Assembly: GCF_037975245.1 (NCBI RefSeq)
Contig: NC_092580.1
Span: 20,382,501-20,446,500 of the forward strand
DNA from: Apostichopus japonicus
Taxonomy: Eukaryota > Echinodermata > Holothuroidea > Aspidochirotida > Stichopodidae
Direction of reading: 5' to 3'
Length of the DNA: 64,000 bases
This document shows, piece after piece, positions 26,530 to 43,858 of this stretch. A model generated the notes under the pieces. The model saw only the letters and a list, made by a program, of their open reading frames with translations. It did no database searches and was not told the origin of the DNA. The position numbers were made by a program, and so were the translations under genes. The stretch's first letter is position 1; every line of letters begins with the position of its first letter.

Positions 26530-27666
26530 GTCTATACGGTATCAATAACATGTATTTAAAGTTTTGCTACCATACGTTATTTAAATCTACGTGTAATTTT
26601 TCAACATTTCCTGAGGGAGGGCGGAAGCAGAGAACAGATAGGCCAATGTCATAGAAATTGAAGAAGGAAGAACGACGTCATGCGACATATACTGATGCCA
26701 CTCATCTAACTGGTGACGCTTTGCTTGTACGGCAAGAAAGTACAGGCGCGTTATACAAACAACACGTCTTTGACATAACTAAAGTGATAAAGATAAAGTG
26801 GCAGTGGACTGCAGTTTCACAGGTAATTCTTAGGAGGAGATATTAGAAGCAATTATACAGGAAACTAACTATAGTTTCGTCTGCTCAGCTGCTGCATTGT
26901 TATTCACTGGACCCTGGATATAGTTAGCCTGTTCTTTCGGATGCGATATGACGTAAGCCTAATGACAACAATGATCACCACCTCATTTTACTTAAACTGT
27001 ATCCCTAACGATAGATCCAACATGCCAGAATAACATGGGATGACGGTTATGGTGTCCTGGGCTACTCACTAACAATTCAATACTATAGGAAAACAGGCTT
27101 AGCCTAACTTAGGTCTATGTACTTGGTCTAACTAAGGTTAGTCTAGGTCATAACTTAAGCCTATAATATTTCAGTCTATTAACATATCTAAAAATGTACG
27201 AATATTCAACCATATACTCAATTTGCAACATATTCCCAACACTGTAAATGTGGCAAAAGGGCATAAGCAGTATAAGCCTAGCCAGTAATCTGAGTTTTGA
27301 GGTAGGCGAAATCCTACTTAGCCTAGCCAGGTATGTTCTGTACGGTAAATTTATAGGCTATTTCCCTGAAATTAATCAACTGCGATTTTAAGGCCTATTG
27401 ATATTCACTAACTATATTCGGAAAAGCTTTGCACGCAAAACGACACTCTCAAGCCACTACTCGTGTTAACATCTAATCCTCGGATGACTGTGACTGAATG
27501 TAAAGCATGCATCAAACTTTTTGCACTAATACTTCATACGGTGGGATCTGTTATCTTACATAAACTACTACCCACTTTGCAACATTAACATTAAACTGCA
27601 TGCACAGACGATGCTTGCACAGACGATTATGGAAGTATTACACAATAGTTTGGTGTGTTTGGGAAG
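26530..27666. other. Gene-free stretch
   Basis: No supported exon, RNA or repeat. The words TAGCCTA/TAGGCTA are frequent around 27100-27370. Confidence 0.4.
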
Positions 27667-28430
27667 GCCCGGGGCGATTTTTTTCCCCCAAACAGGTTTG
27701 CAATGACGGAGTTTTCAGCCAATCAGATTGCTCGTGACGTCAGCATAAATAATAACCATCGCTTGGAAGTTCGAAGACATATACTGAGTTACACACTGAC
27801 ACTTGATTGAGTCTAGTTGAGGGGTTTCCCTTCAAACGCCCTAACTTTACTTTTAATGCTTGGATGACATGATGACCTCACTTATGATACATACGGTACA
27901 TTCTATTTGGTTCGTGTTTACGTTATCCACGATTCGTGAGCCGTTCTATTGAAATCAGAATTCGTTTCGTGGAATGGGTAGGCCTACACTAAAAGCAACT
28001 TCACGACGCGAGTTAACGAGTCTTGAGTGAATATACGCAAAACAGTATAGTGTATAGTATGATATATTTCCATCACTGCACTTTGTACAGAGTTATAATA
28101 CATATAGGCCTACAGCGCATGTGTGATGTACCCTGTACGAAACTTTCACTGTGCGATGTTATCGATTAATGCCTTCACAGAAATCTTCGATCAAAGGAGA
28201 TCATACAATACTAGTGTGCTAAATATGTCTAAACCAATTCCAAACATATCTCAATATATGTACGAAAAGCTACGGGTAATTTTGAACGGGTATATCTTCG
28301 TTGCAACAAATGGATGCAGAACCTCGAAGTGAAGGTTTCTATGGTGATGACGTAACTTTTCCGACCAATCATGAACGACTATTTACGCACACTTGCAAAC
28401 CTGTTTGGGGAAAAAATCGCGGCCCGGGGG
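27667..28430. repeat. Region bounded by a ~36-bp inverted repeat
   Basis: The segment at 27667-27702 (from GCCCGGGGCG through CCAAACAGGTTTGC) is the inverse of 28392-28427 (GCAAACCTGTTTGGGG through GCGGCCCGGG). The enclosed 0.76 kb has no transposase. It could be a MITE-like element or two inverted repeat ends. No clean target duplication was found. Confidence 0.5.
27719..27753 (+). promoter_or_regulatory. Promoter-like CCAAT, CRE and TATA-like cluster
   Basis: CCAAT at 27719, the perfect CRE palindrome TGACGTCA at 27735-27742 and an AT-rich ATAAATAAT at 27745-27753 lie in promoter-like order on the plus strand, about 2.5 kb upstream of the secreted-protein gene at 30298. The cluster sits just inside the left arm of the inverted repeat, so it may be a promoter carried by a repeat. 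There is no direct evidence of transcription. Confidence 0.3.
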
Positions 28431-28590
28431 GGGGGGGGGGGGTTTCACCGCATTTTTCCAGGTCAACAATGTCACTTTCTGAGTGGAGCACTTAAATAAT
28501 ACAAGCAAGAGAAATATTTGCCACGTGCCTCTCAGATACCGGAAATGACACTTTCCAGACTTTACAAGTTGCATAAAACACTCCACTTGC
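28431..28590 (-). repeat. Inverted fragment of the hAT-like core family
   Basis: On the minus strand, the segment with CCGGAAATGACACTTTCCAG (plus strand 28539-28558) and the adjacent poly-G tract match the 5' half of the core in 21800-21975 and 53480-53530. It is a fragment only. Confidence 0.45.
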
Positions 28591-29284
28591 TCGAGTCCAT
28601 TAGAAAAAAAAAAAAGTTTTCAAAGTTGGTTCTCAAAGTCAGGAGTATAATACTTACTACTCTGGTCGCTATAACATGCCTCTGTTGTGAAAAAGTAAAC
28701 CTAATCTTTCGAAAAAACGGGTAAAATCAAATTCAATGTCAAAGTCGAATGCACACTGTATGTATGAAAACGTACAAATGATCTGGCTTTTTGCCGTACA
28801 ACGCCAAAGCGCCCTCCTTATTTCAAGGCTGCACTGCGTAAACACCTGGCGATACACTGTGTCATCATTCTTTCTACTTCAATTTCTATGGCCAACGCAA
28901 AGTCAATATGTCAGGAAAGTTATATAGGCCGTGTCCCTTTACACCTGTTGAACTTCCTGGCAAAGGAAACCGACAGTAGTGCTGTCAGTTGGCAAGACTA
29001 AAACTTTCATACATGGGTGCTACTAGGTTCCTTAATGATGTAGCCCCACATGATGTTACAGTACGAGTACAACAGCATGGCGTACGAGTACCTTAGAGTA
29101 AAATTCCAAGTCTTGGTATGGGTAACTTAAGACGACTACAAGCCGCAAAACGCGAGTACGACTTTAACTATTATCTTGGCTTATAACCCCTACGAGATTT
29201 CAGTATTGCCACAAATGTGGGTAAAATGTCCATGAGGTTGAGTAGGCCTATACGAGTACAGACAACTATATGCTACATATATTA

Positions 29285-29435
29285 GAACCTGCGCACCTAT
29301 ACCAAACAACTAAACGACAGATCCGCTCTCTTGCAACCCCAGTCCCCTTACACCGAGACCGTGATCATCGTCATGTGTGTATCACGATTCCCCTAGAAGG
29401 GGATCACAACGCTACACGTGGTCTTAGCAAAAAGA
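29285..29435 (-). mobile_element. U2-headed SINE-like element, copy B1 (diverged)
   Basis: The minus strand shows the U2-like TTGCTAAGACCACGTGTAGC region followed by the family body (CGTGATACACACATGACGAT, GGGGACTGGGGTTG). The 3' GCCCAGG hairpin is missing and the U2 head is decayed. Confidence 0.6.
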
Positions 29436-29456
29436 TATATGCTACAGAACTAACAT

Positions 29457-29640
29457 AAAAGTCGCCCAAGAAAGAAGCTGGGCACGAAAAACCTAACAAC
29501 TGATCCGCTCTCAATCCCGCTGTCTGTTTGCATCAACACGCATACTGTGACTGTGTGATCATCGTCAGGTGTGTATCACGGTTCCCTACGAGGAGAACAG
29601 AATGCTATACATGATCTTATAGTCAAAATACCGAGAAGGT
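29457..29640 (-). mobile_element. U2-headed SINE-like element, copy B2 (diverged)
   Basis: This lies just downstream of B1 in the same orientation. Its 3' end retains CCCAGCTTCTTTCTTGGGCG and its 5' part retains ACCTTCTCGG plus GATCATGTATAGCATTCTGT. It is a decayed copy, and the pair may reflect a tandem insertion. Confidence 0.6.
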
Positions 29641-30297
29641 ACGGTACTAATTTGCTCTAACTTACAAATCTATTGTTATTCTCCTGTATTGCTGAAGAAA
29701 GGTGCATGACCTGGTCAATAATAGTGACACTTACCGCATGCTCAGCTCTGGCAAACAATAATGTGCCTTAACCTGTGACAAGCAATGCACTTTGGTAGAG
29801 GTCCTTGAAATAACTCTAGAAAATCTTGACCAGTAAATACAGTGAAAGTAAGTTTTATAGCTAGTAAAGTTGATACGGTCTTTGAACTTGCAAAAAAGGA
29901 TCAATATTGGTCCAATGCGTCAATTAAGTGGTCGATCTATAGCCTCAAGATAAATCGTTCTACATACGCTATAGGAAGTCACATGTAATATCTACACGGG
30001 TATTTAGATCTATTAGGGTCGCAAGCAATTCGCACAATCTTGTATACTATCTGTAGTGACTGACCTTCCTACGTGAATGCCAGGTTTTGTTGACGGATGC
30101 GGCAATCTGCTCCTTACACTAGCAACTTTGACTGGTTCGTAAAAAAAAGTCCATTACTTTCACTAGCGTAAAGCCTGAACATGGAGGTGTTGTGAGGATA
30201 TACCAAGTCAGATCATGGTTTTATAGCACTAAAACTTCAATCAAAGTTCTCGTAACGATCAGTAGTTTTATTTTGATTTCTTTGGGAACATCTCAAG

Positions 30298-30523
30298 ATG
30301 TGCTATTTTAGGATGAAATCCTTTACAAACCAGTTCTTCATAGGTTGCCGTTGGAAAACTGTTTACCGACAGCTAGTCTGTGTAACGATTATTTTTTGGA
30401 CTCTCTTTGCCCGTGTAGCAGCAGGTAGAATGCCACCAGTTTTTACAATGTACAACGGTGTGGGTCGGCTCTACCCAAGACAAAGTTACTGCCTGGATCT
30501 GTTAGAGTTGATTGAGGACACAG
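30298..30523 (+). CDS. Exon 1 of secreted Kazal/mucin-like protein (signal peptide)
   Basis: This is the first coding exon of a predicted extracellular protein. The ATG is preceded by an in-frame TGA, and the exon ends at a good donor (ACAG|GTAAAG) in phase 1 after 75 codons. Residues ~26-42 (LVCVTIIFWTLFARVAA) form a hydrophobic signal segment. The start is uncertain because Met6 would give a more typical n-region. After the predicted cleavage comes a short mature segment with one cysteine and a leucine-rich stretch (CLDLLELIED). All later exon candidates share phase 1, so exons 1, 2, 3 and 4 (226+138+201+905 nt) give one continuous 489-codon frame plus stop. I recognise no named orthologue. 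Confidence 0.6.
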
Positions 30524-35496
<4,973 letters not shown>

Positions 35497-35634
35497 CGTG
35501 CGAAGTTACCTCTGTGCCAAAAAAAAAACCAACTCAGGAAACATTACTGGGAGATGAAGACAATGAAATTTTTACTCTGATTGATATTAGATTAACGTCT
35601 ATCATCACGAAACTTCCATCATGTTCGTCTTCAG
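35497..35634 (+). CDS. Probable exon 2 of the Kazal/mucin-like protein
   Basis: A 46-codon open segment that is acidic in the middle (GDEDNEIF) and contains two cysteines. It ends at TCTTCAG|GTAAAA in phase 1. The donor is good, but the acceptor is weak: either CCGCAAG (start 35497) or GCGAAG (start 35506) keeps the phase, and neither has a strong pyrimidine tract. The exon is a multiple of three, so exon 1 could also splice straight to exon 3 without a frame change. It may be optional or wrong. Confidence 0.4.
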
Positions 35635-37082
35635 GTAAAAACGTCAACATTTTTCAGTTACACGTAGTTCTTGCAATTTTGTCACAAGGTTTCATATAAC
35701 ACTACCCACCCATAGAAATCTCAGTATATATACAAGTATATAAACGTGATCTAGTGATACGTTGTATAAAGAACCGAATAAACATATATGTTAGGGTTTC
35801 TTTTTCTAATTCAAAGTGAGTTCAATACAGCAAGTCTCCCTAACGCCCTCTATTAAGAAGCAAGATAGTTTTGGTGAAGCAACAAGAAGGGAACCAACGT
35901 ACACAGTGTTGTGCTTGTTCGGACAAGGCTTTATATTCAGTGACACACAACTAATCTGTGTCATGTCGAAAGGATTTTGTGATATTATTTCAGATAACCC
36001 TTTTTGGTTCCAAGCGGAGCCCTGGAACCATTATAGTCGTTCATCTATTGACCAAGTTTTGACCCCGACGTGACCCCCATGTGACACCGACAGAGATCTG
36101 TGAACCGTTGTTGTTCGAAGTACAACTTTGTCACAGGCTTGGAACAGAGAAGACATTGTTGTACGATTGATAAAAGGATTGTCGAGTATTTCCTTAAGCC
36201 GAACTCATTGCTTCCCACGGAAAGTCTGTCCTTTTTTTTATTGCCTGTGTGGCAAAAGTAATGCGCACGATTTGGGTTCAGCCGAGGTCCATATGTCAAA
36301 AGTATATAGCCATGTTATCACTATTGTTTTTGTTCAAGGTCAAAGTCAGTTGGAGACAACAATGATCTAATAGTGACAACCTCGTAAATAAATCTCAAGA
36401 TGGTGAAGTTGGACAGATCTGATGTTTAGTATGCACGCACATTTATGACATTCGGTACAAGAAGCATATCAGTGGAAGTTGGTGATCAACACCTATATCA
36501 CTGTGATTACATACATGTCTCTTTTACATGCGTCTTACTGTACTTTCTACATCATATATGTTCAAACCCTCAATGTACAGTATGCCATTACCAAATAATG
36601 ATTGTATATCGTCACAGCCAGTATGAATATTTGCATGCTGCTTCAAAAAGCAACTTTGTTGTTCATGTTCTTCGCACACCCTGCAGCCCTGTAAATCGCC
36701 TGGAACCCGTCAGTAGTGTCGCTTCGATACTTTCTTTTCCTTCGTTGGTGCAGGGAAGGAGGGGTACTGAGAATTGGTAGGGAGGAGAGATCGCAGATGA
36801 TCGCAGAGGATCGCAGATGAAGGGGATGTGGGGAGGGATAACTAACTCCGAACGGAGGAAATTTCGGGCATCCCTCGCGCTGTCCCACTGTCATATGACA
36901 TTTTTCTCTTATGTGCGCCGATTTTGCCATATAGAGACCAATACACAATTTACCGTGAAATAAACCAGGATCATATCGGGTCCTTGTGAAAAGTTTTGTC
37001 TGAAATTCGGCAATTGCAAATTGATTCCTTAAGTAATTTAAGTAAGATTTTATTACGGTACTCAATTTTAAATGTATTTACA
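35635..37082. other. Intron 2, first part
   Basis: No recognisable feature. A GGATCGCAGA(TGA) short repeat lies near 36788-36822. Confidence 0.4.
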
Positions 37083-37590
37083 ATATTGCACCGCAGTACC
37101 TTTGTGATTTAATTTCTCTTTACACTCCCTCTAGACCGTTGCGTTCCTCGTCCCGTCTGCTTTTAACTGTCCCTAACATAAGAACTGCAAAATTTGGACC
37201 GAGATCTTTTAGCTATGCTTCGCCAGTTTAATTCACTCCCTGAGGTTTTAACAAATATTGAAAGTTTTACCCTTTTTAAATCCAAACTTAAGACTCATTT
37301 ATACTGCAAAGCTTATAATATCTGAATTCATTTTATGTATTATTATTTCGTAGATTGTTTTCTTGTTATATATTTGTTTTACTGTTTATCATGTAATTAT
37401 TATATTCTTTTATCCACTATTTTTATTAACTTAACTTAATTTAATTTAATTTAACTTGATTTGTTTTGTTTTTTAATTCTACTTATTATTGTTTCATTCT
37501 TCATCATGTAAAGCGCATATGAATATATATATGTTATAGTATTTGCGCTATATAAGGAACCATAATAATATATAATAATAATAGTAATAT
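37083..37590 (+). mobile_element. CR1/L2-like LINE fragment: ORF2 C-terminus and 3' end
   Basis: Translation gives IAPQYLCDLI, then PSRPLRSSSRLLLTVP, then a frame break near the usual LWNSLP position, then NSLPEVLTNIESFTLFKSKL. This is the conserved end of CR1/L2/Rex-type reverse-transcriptase ORFs. A stop and a 3' UTR follow, ending in AAAGCGCAT...GCGCTATATAAGG and an (ATA)n tail, typical of this group. The copy is 5'-truncated and dead. Confidence 0.8.
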
Positions 37591-38852
37591 GGTATTAATG
37601 CGTTCTGCTTATCTAGGGAGAATACCTTCCACAATAATATGTTTTTACGATACCCGTTTCCTTTAAACGTTTATTGAGTTGGCCCAGACATTTCCGTTGG
37701 ATTTGGCTGTGTTTGCCATCTTATCTGATAATATAGGTTAGACCGTAACGCAGGACATCGGTTGTTGAGGATGAAATACATCCGTCTTAATGTTATGTAG
37801 GTCACGCATGACAACTATCCATGGAGTATGTTTTTTTTATGTACCCAATGTCAGACCTTGTAGGTGTCTGGCCACAATAAATTGCTCCCTCCTAATTGTG
37901 GTGCGATACCCTGTATCAATCGATCGGTCGGAACAGGCGACAGGACACAGGGGTGAGAGGACAATTGGACGGGGCGGCAGGTTTATAAAATGTCGTGAAT
38001 GTGATGCAAAAGTCTCAAAAACGCTTCGGGAGAAAGAAGGAGACTCCGTTACCCACTTCTCATCCAAATTTCTTATTGCATAATGAACGATGCATGGTGT
38101 AAACCGAGGCAAAAAGCAGCAATTAGCAAACACCACCACGTCATATGAAACATGTTATAAACTCATCACAACGGCACTAAGTAGTAGTATATATTACCTC
38201 TAGTTTAATAATTGATTGAATTCCTGAATTCGTAAAAAAAATCTGTATAGGCTAGCCGGTCGTTGAAGTTTTGCAATTACTTTTGGCAAATGAATGATGA
38301 CGTAGGGTATGCTATGATTGCTATGGTGATTCAAGACTTTCAAATGCGTCTTTGAGTTTACAACAGTTTCTTTTATGAAATTATCGAAGATTTCCTTATA
38401 TTGATTCGATTACGTTTAACGTTAAAATTACAAGTCTTCACCGTCAATGTATTTGGGTTGACTTTCGAATTAGTTTGCTAAAAGAATGCTTAATGTGTCT
38501 GAGAGTAGATTACTATAAAATTCCAATGGTCCTGATAGAGTCATGGTTTTTATTCATAGAAATTGCATGAGGAGGATCAAAATCCGTCATTAGGGGTCAT
38601 GCTGGGTACCAAACGATCACAGGAATATTTTTGATACTTGAAATTGTCTTTCTATATATATATATATATCACGTCTTAATGGTTAACGTTGAATTTCTTC
38701 ATTACATTGCTGCACTGCATAGTAATTGTAAGTCGTATTTGTAGCCTTAGTATACTTGAAAGGTCATCCACATTTCGGTAAACTACTTTCTCATGACTTG
38801 AGCATAATGGTATACAATTGAAGGTTCAAATTTTCTCCCTTTCCTTTTGCAG

Positions 38853-39053
38853 GTGGGTTCAATGGCAACCCTGTGATGTGCCAGAAACATTTATGTCGTC
38901 ACTATGACAACGATAAGAAAATGTGTGCATCAAATGGTCAGACTACAAAAACATTCCGTCACCAATGCGCCCTATGTGCTAGAAGCTGTCATGAAATGAA
39001 CAAATTGCAACCGACGTATCGACTTAAACATGAAGGGGAATGTACCGAGGAAG
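38853..39053 (+). CDS. Exon 3: Kazal-like cysteine module
   Basis: A strong acceptor (CCTTTTGCAG) opens a 67-codon exon that ends GAAG|GTTTGT, phase 1 at both ends. It encodes GGFNGNPVMC, CQKHLC, MCASNGQTTKTFRHQC, ALCARSC and a terminal HEGEC. The order C-x4-C, C-A-S-N-G-x-T, C-x2-C and final G-E-C matches Kazal domains, where the consensus is VCGSDG-TY-NEC-LC...GxC. Known Kazal domains inhibit serine proteases or occur in extracellular matrix proteins such as agrin and follistatin. Here the spacing between the third and fourth cysteines is 13 rather than about 10, and there are extra cysteines, so inhibitory activity is uncertain. Confidence 0.7.
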
Positions 39054-39242
39054 GTTTGTTTTTCAACTTTGTAAATACGTATTAATGAGTACGGGGGGGG
39101 GGGGGGCGGGGAGGATTACCAGCACATCACTAATTCACAATGTTATATGTACGTAGGCCTATACTACATGTTCAGACCATTAGTATACCCTTGGGAAGGC
39201 TTTCTCACGAACTTCGTGACGTCATAAATTCAGCAAACACGG

Positions 39243-39288
<46 letters not shown>

Positions 39289-39317
39289 TAAATAAAAAAA
39301 TAAAAAAAAAAAAAAAT

Positions 39318-39363
<46 letters not shown>
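39243..39363. repeat. TA/A-rich microsatellite
   Basis: TA runs on either side of an A-rich AAATAAATAAAAAA segment. Confidence 0.95.
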
Positions 39364-39369
<6 letters not shown>

Positions 39370-41468
39370 ATAATACATAGTTTATTCATTTGCCGCAATC
39401 TAGAGATACTATAAGCGACTGTTAAATAAATGATATCATTAACGATATATACGCCTATAATATTCACATACATCGCAGCAGAAACGATGAAATGAAACAA
39501 AACTTTTAAAGATTTACAATTGACACAGTAGGATATTACATTAAAATTAGTAGCACACTCAATTTTCTCTACCGTATTTAACAGATTATTTTAGGAGCAG
39601 CGTAGTGACTGTGTGTAGGCATATGCGTCTGCATAGACATCTTAGTTAAATGTATGTGTGCGTTCAATCATGTAAAAGCATATAACACAAAACTATCCAA
39701 GTACAGGCCTATACTAATAAAATCAACAAAGAACAGTTGTTTGTATTTATGTGTAGCCAACCTAACCCCTTCCCCATCCAATATTGACACGGATTTGTGC
39801 TATGTTGCTTGGTTCAAAAGTAAAAAGTGAGACACCACATTTGATCTATTTCTCCAAAAATGATATCTATTATTTTTTTTTTGTATACGGCATAAAAAAC
39901 GAAAGGTTCCCTCTCTAGTGACAGATAAATAGTTCCATGTCCCACCCCGTGGTCTCCGCTTTAACATATTTTCTTTACAAGGTTTACTACAATCGACCTT
40001 ACACATAAAAACAATTTATCCTGAAGTTCAAAGATCAAGTGTTTTTTTTTCCTGGGTATGCGACATTGTGTATCAAATAATTCATATAATGCATCATGTG
40101 AATCGATAGAAAAGAACATTGGCACATTGATGACGGGATATGATATCGTTCAGCAGTGAAGCTCACCCATGACCCCCCTCCCCCGTCTCCCCCTCCCGGT
40201 AACATTAAACACTGCGTATCGCTACTTAGATGCATGTAGTGTAACAGGGTGGTCAGGATCATATACCCCTGTAAAGTAGGAGACAGCGATAACGTAGAGA
40301 TTTGTCTTTCAGCGTTATACAGCAACGAAGTTATTATTGTAACTCATACTATCTCTGTCTCCATTTCGCTTATAATAACAGTGGAAAGAATTAATAGAAA
40401 ACAATGGTAAAACTTCTTAAATAAATTACACTTTACCCTAAATCCGTGAGTGAAATGAGCCCAAAACAATACAAACTAATAACACAACTATCCAGACGGT
40501 CACTAAATGCGTAATCAGTAGTAGACAATATTAAGGGGAGTTCCCCTAGTTAATATCGACTGCGCTTGCGCAGAAAATGTATAGCAACTGGCGCTCAACC
40601 GTACGTACGTCCATGTTTACAACCTTTTGAATTGACTTTTACAGCGGTTGCAATAATTCTGGTTAAATACGTAATTTTGCATCCAGGTAAAACACACATG
40701 TCATTAATTAACCTCGAAGCACCCTAGCACTGGATTATGATAAGAATATCTAACTAAAAGTCTGAATTAATAATGAAATAAAACATAAAAATACAACGAT
40801 TTAGTAGCTACAAGTGCAGGCGATCGTCGCCTCCTAGACTAGCCTATACTAACATACACACTTATAACATTAGGTCTGCTAATACTAGTATTAATAGCAA
40901 CGATTTACTTCTATCCTGATATTTACTACAGTTGAGAGCCATTGACTCTGATTTACCATTAGTTAGGATAGTAACATGTTTTACATTTAATAATTAGTTT
41001 ATTGTTTGTTAAACGACCATAAATATATCAACTTACCTGTCAAGTAGGAGAGAACGATAACGTAGAGATTTGTCTTCAGGTGTTATACAGCAACAAATTT
41101 ATTATTGTCGCGCGCCCTCTAATAACAAATACTTTTAGTTAATTTGTATTGGGGGGGGGGGGGTGATAAATCAACCCTGTTACAGTAGTAAGTAGTGCTA
41201 GTCTAATTACATCAAGGCGAGAGAGAGACACAAGGTAAATACAAATAAATGTGAATGTCATGTAACGTGTTACACGGCATTACACAAATTGCAGTCCATT
41301 GGTTGTCCTTGTATCGCGTACTCACATAATTTTCCTAGTTGACTTCTCAATTGCTTATCTATTAACTTTAAACAATACCCAAAAAAAGGGCCAATATGAA
41401 CACAAATATCTCTTACAAAAATCTAAACTCCAAGATCTAAATGACACATGCAATTGCACCCATTCCTC

Positions 41469-41708
41469 CTATACTAAATATTGGATTCTAAACCGCCGGC
41501 TCATGGCTTCACTTAAGGGCTTCCGTGCTTCATCATTAAGTCTATACTCCACAGCTTTCCTTAAGAAAGCTGCAGTACATTCATATTTGCAAAAGTGCAC
41601 ATTTCCAACGATTTCGGAAATTCTATGGAAAACATTACTATCGCTACAATCGCACAATTCGTCCAATAGAACATCCTGTCTGTTATGTTTCTTATCGCTT
41701 AACGACAC
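41469..41708 (-). CDS. Unidentified 79-codon ORF
   Basis: The minus-strand ORF starts ATGTCGTTAAGC and encodes a charged, cysteine-containing peptide (for example VGNVHFCKYECTAAFLRKAV). It looks more protein-like than most ORFs here, and a second minus-strand ORF lies upstream at 41804-41986 (KLVENGFPSIWLAVRVVERV). I recognise no family. The plus strand is also open here, so it may be chance. It lies in an intron of the plus-strand gene model. Confidence 0.2.
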   Translation of the reverse strand: MSLSDKKHNRQDVLLDELCDCSDSNVFHRISEIVGNVHFCKYECTAAFLRKAVEYRLNDEARKPLSEAMSRRFRIQYLV

Positions 41709-42511
41709 ATGCAGTTTAAATTAATTCGTTACTATATATTACACATGTTAATGTTATGCCCTGTCAAGGTAGCTTTGAACTTTACAAGTACTCATTGACA
41801 CTGTTACTCAATGAAAATCCCTCCGATTTGTTTTTTCTCAACGCGTTCCACTACTCGCACCGCTAACCAAATGCTGGGGAAACCATTCTCCACCAACTTT
41901 ACCCCTATATACTTTATATGCTTTACACTATAAATGTCTGAACGTACGTAGTCCTTCATGAAAATATAAGTTGTTTGTATATGCATATAGCATTTTATTC
42001 CCTAGACTTCTACCTCGTGCTCCCAGGGGTGCGTGCACCCAAGGTTATGAATTATGTACTTACAGGGCCTACTAATTTTCTTGTTACTTCTCATAGCCTA
42101 TATAGCCTAAGTCGAATAGCTAATTTGGTGTTTGCTGTGAGCCTGTAAGCACGAACTTATTGATAGCTCTTTTGCAAGGAGCGCGTCAAGAAATACATTT
42201 AAAAGTCATCTCCTCAAATTAACGCATGACTTAAACCTAGTCATATCGAACCATTTGGAATCTTTTTCAAGTCTGAGACTACAGGTGCCATTGGAATCGA
42301 CTAGTATCTAGTGTAACATTATCTTTAATAACATGTAGCCCCGGAGACTTGAAGCTGAGAAACAGACGATGGAACTCACCATGATTCATACCCGAAATAG
42401 TTATCTTAAGCCTTGGGGCAACTCATGTTGTAATGAAACTGAAATTGACAATTACACGAGAATATTGGAAATGCCAACCATTCGACCCTTTTGTATTCTG
42501 TTCTTTTTCAG

Positions 42512-43416
42512 ATTTCACAACAACAACAATAACAACAACAACAATGCGTTCTTCAACAAGGCGACCTATAACAACAACTGTCACTCCTTCAACCGAAACT
42601 ACAATTGCATATGAAATCCCTTCCACTACATATAGTACTAGTTACACCACATATACACCTAGTGCCACTACGTATAGACCTAGTTCCACTACAAATAGTG
42701 GTTCCACTACAAGTATACCTAGTTCCACAAAGTTTCGATTCAAAACACCTGGATCTATTTCCTCTACATATAGAGCAAGCCCTTCCACACTTGAACAAAT
42801 TACAATGGAAATAATTGATACGTCGACTCTGTTCACTACAGCCATTCAAAACAGCACAATAAGAATTTTTGGACCAGAAACTGAAGCGACAACTAGTATT
42901 TCACAAGATTTCTCCACTGAAGACGTAGTCGACATTACTACTACGTCCACTATGCCGACGACAGTTCAGGCTACCGTAAGTACACCACATGTAGTCTCAA
43001 CCACTGATGACAAGTTGGACACCTTCAGATCTACAACGTTACAAGACGCGACAACACATTCACCAAATACAACACCTGCAGAGGAAACATCAACATATGA
43101 TACACCTGCGAGAGATTTTCCTTCATACGATGACTCTATATATGAAGGCAGTGGAGGTGATTTCTTTATGTTGGAGATAAAGCAAGAGTTGCGCGAATCA
43201 GACCCATTAACGTTGAGGCCCAATGCAAAACATCCATTACAACCAGTTTTACCTTCTTTGCAGGAACCTTACTGCGTACGAAACGACAGACCATTTCAAG
43301 TGAAGTGTTCTGATAAGTGCAAAGACATTATGAAAGTAATTGGAAAAGAAGGCCCAAAGTTACCAAAGTTGCCAAAGTTTGATAAGGAGGGAAAAGGACC
43401 AGCACAAATTCCATAA
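42512..43416 (+). CDS. Exon 4: Thr/Ser-rich mucin-like region and basic C-terminus
   Basis: The acceptor TTCTTTTTCAG follows a pyrimidine tract and restores phase 1. The 301-codon exon begins DFTTTTITTTT and continues for about 220 residues of Thr, Ser and Pro with Tyr at intervals (TTYSTSYTTYTPSATTYRPS), a classic substrate for dense O-glycosylation. An acidic stretch (YDDSIYEGSGGDFF) follows. The C-terminal ~70 residues have three cysteines and a Lys/Pro repeat (KLPKLPKFDKEGKG). There is no membrane anchor, so the protein should be secreted. A possible acceptor at TTCTTTGCAG (~43261) lies inside the ORF and could mark an alternative exon. A polyadenylation signal follows at 43859. Confidence 0.65.
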
Positions 43417-43858
43417 TTTTCAAACTATTGATATTAGGATACAAATAATGTTTTGTCGTCTTCAAGAGGACGTTGTTTACTATATGGGTTTGCTCCAGCT
43501 GTTAAATATAGGTTTATAAACATATCTGGGAAATGCTGAATTACCTGAGCGGGGCACGGTTGTCAGTCTTTCCATTATGCGATCTTCATTATTTTGTCAT
43601 GAAACGTTCCTTAACTTGTAATATTTATAAATAGCTTGACTCATTCTGTGTTAGAAGAGCATATACATGTGATCGTCAGAAATTATCGTTGAAACCATTT
43701 TAAATCCTATCATTACTTTGATGATTAACTTCTGTATGTTTTAGTTTACAATTTCAAGAAGTCAAACATGAAAAACATTTTAGTTTTTCAATGTTAGAAG
43801 AGAAGATGCCTCATTTGAGTTTCTTAGTTTAAATAATACTATGACTGTGCAAGATATT
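43417..43858. other. Probable 3' UTR of the Kazal/mucin gene
   Basis: A/T-rich and without repeats or ORFs, between the exon 4 stop and the AATAAA at 43859. Confidence 0.5.

Larger units (their letters stand above)
39054..42511. other. Intron 3 of the Kazal/mucin gene model
   Basis: Contains poly-G at 39092-39106, TA/A-rich microsatellites (39243-39363), a pair of ~75-bp direct repeats (40268-40342 and 41038-41112), a poly-G tract near 41150, and two small minus-strand ORFs (41469-41708 and 41804-41986) that I cannot identify. Confidence 0.45.

Noticed and set aside
42589-43223. Several minus-strand and shifted-frame ORFs
   Set aside because: They are shadows of the Thr/Ser-rich exon at 42512-43416.
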